Assembly: GCF_007655135.1 (NCBI RefSeq)
Contig: NW_022204371.1
Span: 124,001 to 188,000 of the forward strand
Origin: Punica granatum
Lineage: Eukaryota; Streptophyta; Magnoliopsida; Myrtales; Lythraceae
Length of the DNA: 64,000 nt
Direction of reading: 5' to 3'
Part shown: positions 11,041-20,261 of the stretch, piece by piece
Layout of the letters: each line of letters opens with the position of its first letter
Position numbering within the stretch: the stretch's first letter is position 1
The notes under the pieces: model-generated
Seen by the model: the letters and a program-made list of their open reading frames with translations, nothing else
Told to the model about the DNA's origin: nothing
Database searches by the model: none
Position numbers and translations under genes: made by a program

Positions 11041-12123
11041 AAGTAAGTGCAAATGCTAGGGAGTTGCATGAGGAGTGGAAGGAATCATTGTGATTCGCTT
11101 GGGCATTGAGCTTGTTTGTGGTGCAGATGGTGCTGTGACATAATGCTTAGCTGCTTGTTGTCTAGTTGCAATGCAGTTGAATGTGTCGGGTGCTACCCTG
11201 AGGACTCTTTCCTCGGATTGAAACTGTCGCTCTTTGCCTAAGGCAGACATGCATCCGTCAAAGGAAGACATATCTCGGGATCCCCATTCCTATATCTGCG
11301 TATAGGAAAACAAGAGTTGACAATAGTCGTCAGTCGTGATGTACAGCCATGATGAAGATGTGCAAAGAAGTCAAAGTAATAATGCTTCGGGGATTTTGGA
11401 TCGATGACCATTTAAAGGGGTTGTCGTGTCCCAAAAGACTCTGACATAAAAGACAGGCTTTTTGCAGAACAGGAATGACCCGTGGAATTTACATAAAGGT
11501 AAAGGGAAGGATGTGTGGGATCCTCCAGATCAAGGCTACAATGATTCGGCCTATGTTGAAAGGTGTCTCGAAGGAGAGTTTGCTTGCGTCGAAAACTGCC
11601 AAACCACTAATCGTTGTCGCTTCACACTGAGTGTAGTTGTTCTTTCATATTGGAGCTGCTAAAGGCCCCTAACTTTTGCCTAGGTCGTAAGACGCGTGAC
11701 GACCTAGCGGGGTATTTCATTTAATATTTCTCTCGTTTAGAGCTCACCTTTTGCTACAACCGTCCAAGTTGGGTCTGATCGCACTTCTCGGTTCCTTTAA
11801 CTTTTGCCTAGACCGCCATTTTCGAGTTTTCAGTCTAACGAGGATTTTATTTATGCTCTCCTTTTGCCATGGCTCCCTTTTGCGGAATTTTAAGCCGTGC
11901 CCCTCATTCCCTAACTTTTCCCTAGGCCGTCTCGAGGAGGTTTTCGACCTAGCGGGAAATTATTCTTTTTTTTCTCTCAAAAAAAGTTCTGAGATGAGAA
12001 AGAACAGAAGAAGAATGTACAATATTTACAGAATTGCAGACGTAGGGAGTTGTGCATGCAGAGGAAGACAATAAAGTACATGTGCATAAAAAAAACAAAG
12101 GTCATCTACTGACAGAAGTGCTA
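11041..12123 (-). other. Element B 3' untranslated region
   Basis: Non-coding. It holds several copies of a CTAGGCAAAAGTTAGGG-like motif (for example near 11670, 11805 and 11915) and a segment similar to the element A 3' UTR. The 11462-11662 plus-strand open frame is a shadow of that conserved nucleotide sequence. Confidence 0.65.
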
Positions 12124-13284
12124 TCAAGGATAATACTTCTTGAGGTCATCAGCATTGACCGGCAGGGTGTTTTTGTTCCCGTCCATGTCATTAAAGATGA
12201 TTGTTCCTCCGTCAAAAACTTCCTTGACGATGAAAGGACCGTCGTATTTGTATGCAAATTTACCCCGATAATCCGAGGCGATGTGCAAAACTTTCCGTAA
12301 GAAGAGGTCGCCAAGGCTGAATTCGCGGGGACAAACTCTTTTGTTGAATGCTCGAGCCATTCTCTGCTGGTAGCATTGGCCGTGGCAAAGCGCTATTAGC
12401 CGCTTCTCATCAATGAGATTGAGTTGTTCGTAGCGCTGTTTCGCCCATTCTGCTTCCTTATGCTTGGATTCGGCAAGAACCCTTATAGAGGGAATCTCCA
12501 CTTCAATTGGAAGAACTGCTTCCATACCGTAAACCAAGGAATACGGGGTTGCCTCGATAGACAAATGGATAGATGTCCTATAAGCCAAGAGCGCGAACGG
12601 GAGCATCTCATGCCAGTCCTTGTAATTCACCGTCATTTTTTCGATGATTTTCTTTATGTTCTTGTTCGCTGCCTCTACCGCACCATTCATTTGGGGACGA
12701 TATGAAGAGGAGTTGTGATGCTGGATCTTGAACTAGGTACAGAGCTCGTTATTGAGTTTGTTGTTCAAGTTCTTGGCATTATCCGTGATGAGAGTCGCGG
12801 GGACCCCGTACCGTGCAATGATGTCTCGTTTGAGGAAGCGTGCCGCGGCCTTTGCAGTGACCGATGCGAGAGTAATAGTTTCGATCCATTTGGTGAAGTA
12901 ATTGATAGCTACCAATATGAACAAGTGTCCATTGGATGTTTTGGGGTTGATAGGACCAATTACGTCCATCCCCCACATTGAAAACGAGCATGGAGCTGCC
13001 ATTGGATGCAGCTCGTTGGGTGGTGCTCTGATCTGGTTCGCGTAGACCTAGCACAAGTGGCAGTGCCTGACATGCTCGACGTAGTGAGTTTCCATAGTAA
13101 ACCAGAAGTAGCCCGATCGCATGATTTTCTTCGCGAGCATGAGCCCATTCATGTGAGGTCCACAACTCCCCTCGTGCACTTCTTCCATGAGGCGTTGTGC
13201 CTCATTTTCGTCGACACACCAGACTAGTATGGCATCAAATGAATGGCGGTAGAGAGTCTCGCCACTCAAAAAGAAATGTGCTGC
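12124..13284 (-). pseudogene. Element B integrase (broken by stops)
   Basis: Read downward from about 13284. The H2C2 zinc finger is intact at 13048-13200: the His pair in VHEGSCGPH and the Cys pair in RHCHLC. A TAG follows directly. The catalytic core has Asp in GMDVIGP and Asp in TDNAKN, then a second in-frame TAG after ELCT (about 12733), then Glu in GAVEAANKN and the C-terminal domain ending KKYYP. All pieces are in one frame, so only nonsense changes separate them. Element A has the reverse pattern: damaged finger and clean core. Confidence 0.9.
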
Positions 13285-13787
13285 AATACGTCGGAGAGTC
13301 CTTCAGTCAAGACGATCAGTGAATGTAGGGAATTGACCAATTTGCAATAAATGCTTGATATCCGCATACCAAGGCTTGCCATCAATGGCTTCAATCACAT
13401 CACAGTGGGCAGGGCCCTCGGCAATCTCAAACTCGAGGGAATCAATGAGATTTTCTTTCATAATGCTCATCTTGGATGCGAGCGTTGCGAGTGCATCGGC
13501 AAACTGGTTCTTCATGCGCAGTGTGTACATAAATGGGATATTCTCAAAGTTCTCTAGTAACTCTTCGAGATACTCGTGATACGGCACCAGCTTCCAATCC
13601 TTTGTCTTCCACTGCTTAATCGTCTGAAAGATTGTGAGCATGGAATCGCCAAACACTTCCAGCTCCTTGACCTTGAGTTCGACTGTCGCCTACAGGCCGA
13701 GAATGCATGCTTCATATTCGGCTACATTGTTTGTGCAAGGGAAATCAATCTTCGCTGCAACAGGGAAATGATGTCCTTCAGGGGATA
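13285..13787 (-). pseudogene. Element B archaeal-type RNase H (catalytic Asp deleted)
   Basis: Homologous to the second RNase H of element A. The GDSML, ENFENI and FADALA segments are present between 13656 and 13303. Near 13787 two short deletions remove the YFDGA motif with the first catalytic Asp and shift the frame. A TAG interrupts the domain near 13690. Confidence 0.85.
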
Positions 13788-14222
13788 TCAGATTTGGTGG
13801 AATTGACTCCACCCAAGACTCTCTTCCTCATTGTCTACTTGGAGGATCCCTTCGTCTGGAAGGTCAGGGTTAATCGGTGTGTCATCATCGATCGGGAACT
13901 CTGCTAGATGATCTGCTATTGCTTGGCCCTTCATTGATGTGCGTGACACGTACTCGATGTCGTACTCCGTCAGTTGACTACGCCATTTTGCTATATTCCT
14001 CATGGAGGACGGACTATCGAGTAGGTACTTCAAGGGTTCCGTCTTTGACAACAGACGAGCAGTGTGGCAGAGAGTGCACTGCCGGAGCCTTTGCATGACC
14101 CACACCAATGCGCAGCACATTTTCCCTATCTTTGGGTAGTTAGACTCCCATTCAGTGAACTTTTTGCTAAAATAATAAATTGCTCGTTCTGCATGCGTGG
14201 AATCGTCCTTTTGTCCTAACAT
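13788..14222 (-). pseudogene. Element B RNase H1 C-terminal part and linker
   Basis: It continues the RT frame after one TAA at 14235-14237. Visible features are YYFSKKFTEWESNYPKIGK and the AKWRSQLTEYDIEYVSR segment, the usual tail of Ty3/gypsy RNase H1 and its connection to the second RNase H. It ends by frameshift in the deletions described for the next domain. Confidence 0.85.
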
Positions 14223-14234
14223 GCAACCAATGGA

Positions 14235-15272
14235 TTATCGGCGTACTGTCAAGTACAAGATGAGAGGACGATCCAGTGAAGGTGGGACCAACACCGACGG
14301 CTGAACTAAATATGCCTTGATTGTATCGAAGGCTTTTTGACACTCGTTATCCCACTCGACCGCTGGATTTTTGGGAAGCAGGCAGAAGAGCTGTTGGCAC
14401 TTGTCTGTCAGATTTGCAATGAAACGCGCGATGTAATTCAGCCGTCCTAGGAAGCTTCTTACTTCACGCACTGTTGATGGAGGCGGCAGTTCCATGATCG
14501 CCTTGACTTTGTTGGGGTTGACTTCAATGCTCTTTTCGCTGACTACAAATCCTAACAGTTTCTTTGACTTGAAGCTGAAAGTGCATTTCGCCGGGTTGAG
14601 TCGGAGCTTATATTTCTTGAGGTGGTCGAAGAGTTGCTTGAGGTTGACCAGATGATCTTCTCCTTTCTTGGACTTGGCAATCATATCGTCGACGTAGACC
14701 TCTATCTCTTTGTGCATCATGTCATGAAAGAGAGTGACCATTACTCGTTGATAGGTTGCCCCGACATTTTTAAGACCGAAAGGCATGACTTTGTAGCAGA
14801 ATGTGCCCCACATCTTAATGAACGTCGTTTTAACCTTATCCTCCTCAGCCATCTGGATCTGGTTGTATCCAGAAAAGCCATCCATGAAGGAGAATTGCAT
14901 ATGGCGTGCAGTGCTGTCAACCAAGACGTCAATATGGGGTAGTGGGAAGTTATCCTTAGGGCTGGCCTTATTAAGGTCTCGATAGTCGATGCAGACTCTG
15001 ACTTTCCCGTTTTTCTTTTCTACTGGCACGATGTTCGCTACCCATTCAGAGTAATTGCACACCTCCGAAAATCTCACGTCTATCTGCTTGACGACGTCTT
15101 CCTTACTGCAGAGGAAAAGGTCAGCTCGTTGACACCGTAAGTGTTGCCGTTTGGGCAGGAATTTTTTGGTATCGAGTGGGAGAAAGTGCTTCACAATCGA
15201 GGGGTCTAAGCCGGGCATGTCGGCATATGACCAAGCAAAGACCTCCTGATCCTCCATCAGGAAATTGATCAT
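14235..15272 (-). pseudogene. Element B reverse transcriptase
   Basis: An open stretch of 345 codons copying RNA into cDNA in the family. It contains EVFAWSYADMPGLDP upstream of the palm, the VRVCIDYRDLNKA segment, the first catalytic Asp in FMDGFSGYNQ (residue ~131) and the YVDD motif (residues 193-196) followed by the thumb and RNase H1 start. Upstream, the frame linking it to the intron acceptor (about 15273-15527) is readable but carries a TAG and a one-base shift. The M at 15272 is internal and is not a start. Confidence 0.92.
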
Positions 15273-15527
15273 CCGGGCTTTTGTGTAGGGTTGAGGCCCG
15301 TTTCGATCCTTAGGGTGGGCAATTCTTCCGCAGTGCCTATGTTGATTTCTTCAATTGGCTCGACTGAGGTGAGCTAGTGATTTTCGAGACGGTGCAAACT
15401 CTCATCTATCTCAGGCACGCGACCGTCCTCGTTAAGCCCTTCCCCAAAGTATATGGGTAAGGACTTTCCGAGGTATGCTTCAGATGTGTTCGAATCGTTG
15501 TATACGTGATTTAGATTCAATTGGAGC

Positions 15528-15716
15528 CTGGAAATGAAAGCGAATTGTTTTTAGAAATTAAGGTGCTGGAAGTGATTGTGAGAGAGAATTTAGACACAGA
15601 AATTCAAAAAGCATGCAAGGATTTTATTAACAAGCCATAACAAAAACCCATGTTTCGTCATGCGACTTATTACGTTACCGACATGTAGGTAGCATTATAT
15701 ACAAGGACCATCTTAC
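15528..15716 (-). other. Predicted intron of element B between protease and RT
   Basis: On the minus strand a GTAAGA donor (15716 downward) and a TTTCATTTCCAG acceptor (ending 15528) frame 189 bp that are AT-rich and full of stops. Joining the ends keeps the reading frame: the upstream part ends ...AMVADV and the downstream part continues into LQLNLNH. Ogre-type Tat elements are known to have a spliced intron at this place. The splice sites are my prediction from sequence only. Confidence 0.65.
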
Positions 15717-16360
15717 ACATCGGCAACCATGGCCGAGTAGCGCGGGGCTGTGGCCTAGTTGGTAAGTTCCTCATCCTTCTACGCAAGGCAGATGTAAACC
15801 ATGGAAGATGTCTCCCTAGGGACGACATATATCGCTGGCAAAGCTAAAAGCGCTTCAGATGTATCCGAAGAGAACTCATATGATTTAGTGGATGGGCTGT
15901 CGGAGGTGCCCCTAATGGCCTGCGGCGGTGCAGGGAAAAACTGCGAGAGTGGCGGAACCTGAATGCCCTTGGAGAGCTTTTCGTAATGTGTAACGAGACG
16001 GTGAAGATGCTTGCAACGACGAGCATGCACGATCTCATGACAGGAGGGGCGAAAACCAAGTCCCCTCCTATTGCGGTATTCCTCCACTTTGATTGGCCGG
16101 AAGATTCCCTGTGCGCATGCCCCGAGTCCAATTCTGGGGACGTAGTTGTTCTTCAGTAGAACATTTCCAATCATGCGATCGGCCCGGGATGGACCGATTT
16201 CTCCGTAATCTCGGATCACGAAGATTGTGTCGAAGGAGTGGAACGGCAGGTTTTGATCTTCCCCAATGCTGATGTAAGGGACTGTTGTCTCCTTATATAT
16301 CGCGTAATCCTCTTTGCCATTGACAGTAATGAGCTTACCTTAAACAAAGAATTTGAGCTT
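15717..16360 (-). pseudogene. Element B linker with G-patch-like segment
   Basis: It is the continuation of the protease frame to the predicted splice donor. It includes NNYVPRIGLGACAQGI followed by RNRRGLGF, a Gly-rich G-patch-like segment often seen between protease and RT in Tat elements. Stop codons (TAG at 15779-15781 and two more just after the protease) interrupt it. Its biochemical role is not known to me. Confidence 0.75.
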
Positions 16361-17089
16361 CTAATGCAACGAGGAAGGAACGACGCAGGCAGCATGAATC
16401 CAGGGCCTCCCAAGCGAGAGGCTGAAAGCATTGGGGATTTTGAGGATCTGAAAGGTGACAGAGAACGAGCAGGGACCCGCATCAATCAGGAGGTCTATTT
16501 CTCCATTCACTTCCCTTCTGGAACCGTCAAAGACTCGAACAGTGGTCTTACTCCCAAGAATGTGGCTCATGTCCACGTTCATCTGCTTCAACGTGGAGAC
16601 GAGGCAAACATTGAGAGTGGAGCCATTGTCGATGATGACCTGACCGTCGACGTGGTTGTTGCACTTACTAACAATGTGCAATGCCCGCAAATGTCCATGA
16701 CCCTCAGAGGGAAGTTCATCTTCGACAAAGGAGATTTGATTCGAGAAGATAGAGCTCACGGTCTCCTCGATCCTTTCCGGTGTGGTCACCTTCGAAATTT
16801 GTGCGGCAGTGAGAACCTTCAAAAGAGCTTCCTGATGCAGTTCGGAACTCAGGAGCAAAGCAAGCAGCGAGGTATGGGCCGGTGACTTGCCCATTTGTTC
16901 AACCACCTTGTACTCGCTTGCTTTTATTATCTTCATAAAGGCCTCGGCTTCATCTTCTGTCACTTTCTTTGCCGGGATGGATGCAACCCTTGGGACGTCT
17001 TTAAATGCAGTGGCGGGAGCTTTCCCTTTATCTGCAAGCTCCGGGCCTTCGTAAACCCATCCTGAACGCGTTGTGGCCATCGCGTTCAT
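16361..17089 (-). pseudogene. Element B aspartic protease
   Basis: An open stretch of 242 codons. The protease processes the polyprotein. The active-site Asp is visible in VIIDNGSTLN (residue 154), and the second hallmark LGRPWIHAA is near residue 230. The N-terminal ~120 residues, with SPAHTSLLALLLSSE and QISFVEDELP, are the usual Tat linker between gag and protease. The frame goes on through stop codons into the G-patch-like part. Confidence 0.88.
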
Positions 17090-17254
17090 CTCTTGCTCAG
17101 TATTAGCGACGTTACCCCCGTAATTCCAAGGAACCCGGCTGTCCTGATATGGCTCCCTTGCAGGAACCTCGATGACAAATGGGGAGGATGCAACTGCGAT
17201 TTCCGCCGGGACATATTCAATAAAGAATGGGATCAGGGTTTCCTGTACATCCTC

Positions 17255-18068
17255 TTATCCTCTGATGGCACCTATACTGATCATATTGATGGTGGGTCTT
17301 GAGCTCGACCCATGATTAGGAAGAGGATTTTCCCGCACATTTAGTGGCTTCGCTTCGTTGAAGGAGATCTGCTTTGCATCTATCATCTCCTGAATTTTCT
17401 CCCAAAGTTTCCAACAATTGTCAATGGTGTGACCGACGTTCTGGAAGCGCGCTTCTTCGATGCTTCTTCTTCTTTCTTCTTGGTTGGACCCTCGAGTCTC
17501 CCAATTTGATGCCCATATCGAGCTTCTTCCCGACTTTAATAAGCTCGAAAAATGAGGAGGCATGAGACAGGAGGTGTGAGTAATATACACCTTTCAACGT
17601 TGAGTGGAATAACTGAACCTGCTGAACCTCACTAATCGGAGGGATATGCTTCGCAGCCTTCCCCCGCCACACAGATGCTTAGACTTCAAAAGCCTGATTC
17701 CCCTTCATCTCCATGGGGGATGTCTCCTCACATAATCGACACTGATCCAGGAACTTCTGGGAGAGGTCTGCCCAAGTAGGAATGTCAGTAGCTTTCAAGG
17801 TCATAAACCAGTCCAGTGCCGGTCCCATGAGACTGTCTTGGAATGTTTGTATAATGAACTCCTCGTAGTCCCAGTATTGCAACATCTTGCTTTGGTAATG
17901 GCGGAGATGGTGTCGCGGATCCTTAGTCCCATCATATCTCTTAAAATTTGGGATCATGATCTTCGGGGGCAACCGCATGCTCGAAAATAGATTCCAATTG
18001 AAGTCACCAAAATCAAGACGAGAAGTACCGGCTTGGAGGGCCTTGATGGTCTCCTCCATTTTCTTCAT
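17255..18068 (-). pseudogene. Element B gag, capsid core
   Basis: It has the retrotransposon gag signature: FKRYDGTKDPRHHLRHYQSKM, then LMGPALDWF and WADLSQKFLDQC. After a TAG (17679) and a frameshift near 17500, the part near 17390-17460 has GHTIDNCWKLWEKIQEMID and NPLPNHG, the usual end of Tat gag. Gag builds the virus-like particle. The domain is complete in outline but cannot be translated as one protein. Confidence 0.88.
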
Positions 18069-18776
18069 TCTTCTCTCTTGTTCTGTCTCCGTTTCAGAGA
18101 TAAAATTTGTGGGTAGAGTTGCGGAGGCGGCCTAAGTAGGCATGCCTGGTTTAGAGGGAGGAATATTTAGAGGTGGTGGAGCTGGGTAGGAGAAGCTTAT
18201 GTGGGGTTGTGGAGTTTGGACAAGGAAAGGGTCCATAGAGTGAGCAGGAGCATGGACACTTATCACTGGAGGGACTATTGGTGATAGAACAATGTAAACC
18301 GGAGGCTGAATCGGCATAGTTAGAAGTGGTGGGAAGTGCATAGCCGAGTCGTCTAATAGGAAAGCTGCAGGTGGAAAAGGAACAACCGTAGAGGTAGGCG
18401 GAAGTGGCAAGGTCACTAACTGGATAGACCGCCGATACGTATGTCATTGCTGAAAAAGACAAATCCACACTTTCCGAAAAAAAGGCCGACGGGATCGCTG
18501 GGTTCGCTGGATCGCTGGATCTACCGTTAGCTTATGCTCCGGAGGTGGAGTGTAGCTCGAGGAGGCCCGATTCTGATCTCTGAGAATGGCCATAAGTTCT
18601 GCCATGTTGGTGGCCATGTTGGCTGCCAATTGATTAACCATTCCTTCAAGTGTAGTGATCCGTGTAAAGAAAGCCCGCTCCTCGTCAGTAAGGTGCTCTG
18701 GGAAGTAGAGATCTTGTGTGACTCGTGTATCCCACAGCCGTCGAATCTCTCGAACTCGTAAGAATCTATCTACCAC
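18069..18776 (-). pseudogene. Element B gag, proline-rich middle
   Basis: A degenerate part linking the N-terminal gag domain to the capsid core. It starts with a likely helical stretch (HLTDEERAFFTRITTLEGMVNQLAANMATN) and continues into a Pro-rich linker (18132-18416). Frames change at least twice. Confidence 0.7.
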
Positions 18777-19864
18777 TTAAGATGATGAATATGCCCACAT
18801 GAACTGATATGCAAGGCGATTCGCCTCGGTGGGGATGTCTTGCAAGCCACCGAGTTGTCTAATCACTCGATTAGAAAAGACGAGTGTGCTTCCCAAATGG
18901 CTAAGCAAGGGAAGTCCAATGATTCCGGGACATCCCGTGATCATGGGGCCGTTAGGGCTCCAGCGAGCGGCCCATAGAAACTGTGTCGGTTTGAGCTCCT
19001 CCAAGAACTGCCTCCACTCAAAAAAGCTACGCTCGGAAGGTCGAAACACCTGGATTAGGCATGCAATCAAAGAGCGGTCGTCTGTGATGTATGAAAACGG
19101 ATGTGACAAGCAGAATGGTCGGATGTGTGCGAGAAGCCAAATCTGCAGGAGATGCGGAGACCCATCCTGCCGCGCCGAATCTCTCGAACATAGTCAAGAG
19201 ACTGAACGGTCTCAACTAGTAGAGCTTCAACATAGCTATGGCCTCCTACCGCTTGGGGGACGACTTGGGCGAGTGCCTCGTCTATGATATTCAAGGCATG
19301 CAGAAACAAGAGAGTCTCGAAGATCAACAAAAGAAACCTATGACAGGCGTCGCGCTGGTATGATTCTCCGGTAGCCCTGTGTGCACGAATGTGTGTCCAA
19401 TTCAAAAGCCATGTGGTCCTAACACTGTGTTCCCATCCATTCTGCATCTCATGCTGAACCTCTTCAGTGCGAAGGCCTAGAAGGATGGATAATTGGCTCT
19501 GTATCACGGCAAACTGGTTGGGCAGTATGATGTTCCGTGTCGGCATCGCTCTCTGAATGAGGGCCATGTATTCTTCGACTGTAGGGGTCAACTCTGTCCC
19601 CAGAAAGTTAAACACGGCATGCTGAGTGTCCCAGAACTCGATGGCGGTTCTAAGAAAAGCCCAGTCGATGGGGGACTCGGCGAGCATCGATATGTCCCCT
19701 ATGATGAGGCAGATGAAGGCGCGGTCTACCGGGCGAAATGCTTTCAAAATGCAAGTAATTTCCCGACTAGGTGGTGTGAGAGACTCAAGCCTCAGACAGG
19801 GAGTCGAACGCTCTTTCAGAAATACAGCAAAAGGTCCTCCTAAAAAAACTAAGGGCCGACTCAA
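18777..19864 (-). pseudogene. Element B gag, N-terminal domain (DUF7745-like)
   Basis: The first codons are MSRPLVFLGGPF. The part FWDTQHAVFNFLGTELTPTVEEY, followed by a long helical stretch, resembles the plant domain called DUF7745, which I know from N-termini of Tat-like gag proteins and from proteins annotated as plant mobile domains. The frame shifts near 19100 and continues to 18777, where it stops. The family assignment is by remembered pattern, not by search. Function is unknown. Confidence 0.65.
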
Positions 19865-20239
19865 AGATTATACATTGGGTCGGTTGACGGCATGAAGGCA
19901 AAATTGGTCCAGCATGATAGTCCCCGTTTATGCATTGTTTCAGTGCTACAGGGAAAGCAATTAACTAGGGATGGGGGCTCCTGATCAAGGGTAATCATTT
20001 CCCCAAAACTAAGCAAGGATCTTTAGGGGCTAGTTTAGTGGCATAGCCGACTCGATCCATTTCCTTACTCGGAACCTCTGTCTAACCTAGCTTCCTATTT
20101 TGGTGCCCGTGAGATTTCGGACGTGATACCTAGAAACCCGCTAGGATGATGTGATGCAAGTGCAAAAAATAAATGTGCAAAAGGCGATAAATGAATATGC
20201 AAGCAAGCAAGCGAAATCGAGCCCTAACCCACTAAGTAT
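19865..20239 (-). other. Element B 5' leader
   Basis: The untranslated leader between PBS and gag. It aligns with the leader of element C (29040-29191 and 34231-34290): shared landmarks are GCTCGATTT after the PBS, a TTTATCGC/GCACATTTATTTT region, and AGGAAGC(A)TAGGTTAGA. Confidence 0.75.
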
Positions 20240-20259
20240 GTTCCTAGTGGAGTCGCCAA
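20240..20259 (-). promoter_or_regulatory. Primer-binding site of element B
   Basis: On the minus strand TTGGCGACTCCACTAGGAAC lies 2 bp after the LTR end GTACA. It matches the TGGCGACTCCxxTGGGGAC type used by Ogre/Tat elements, which is ascribed to tRNA-Arg. I could not check the tRNA match. Confidence 0.75.
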
Positions 20260-20261
20260 GC

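Noticed and set aside
16238..16885. Plus-strand 215-codon frame
   Set aside because: Antisense shadow of the protease region of element B, whose sense strand has clear protease motifs.
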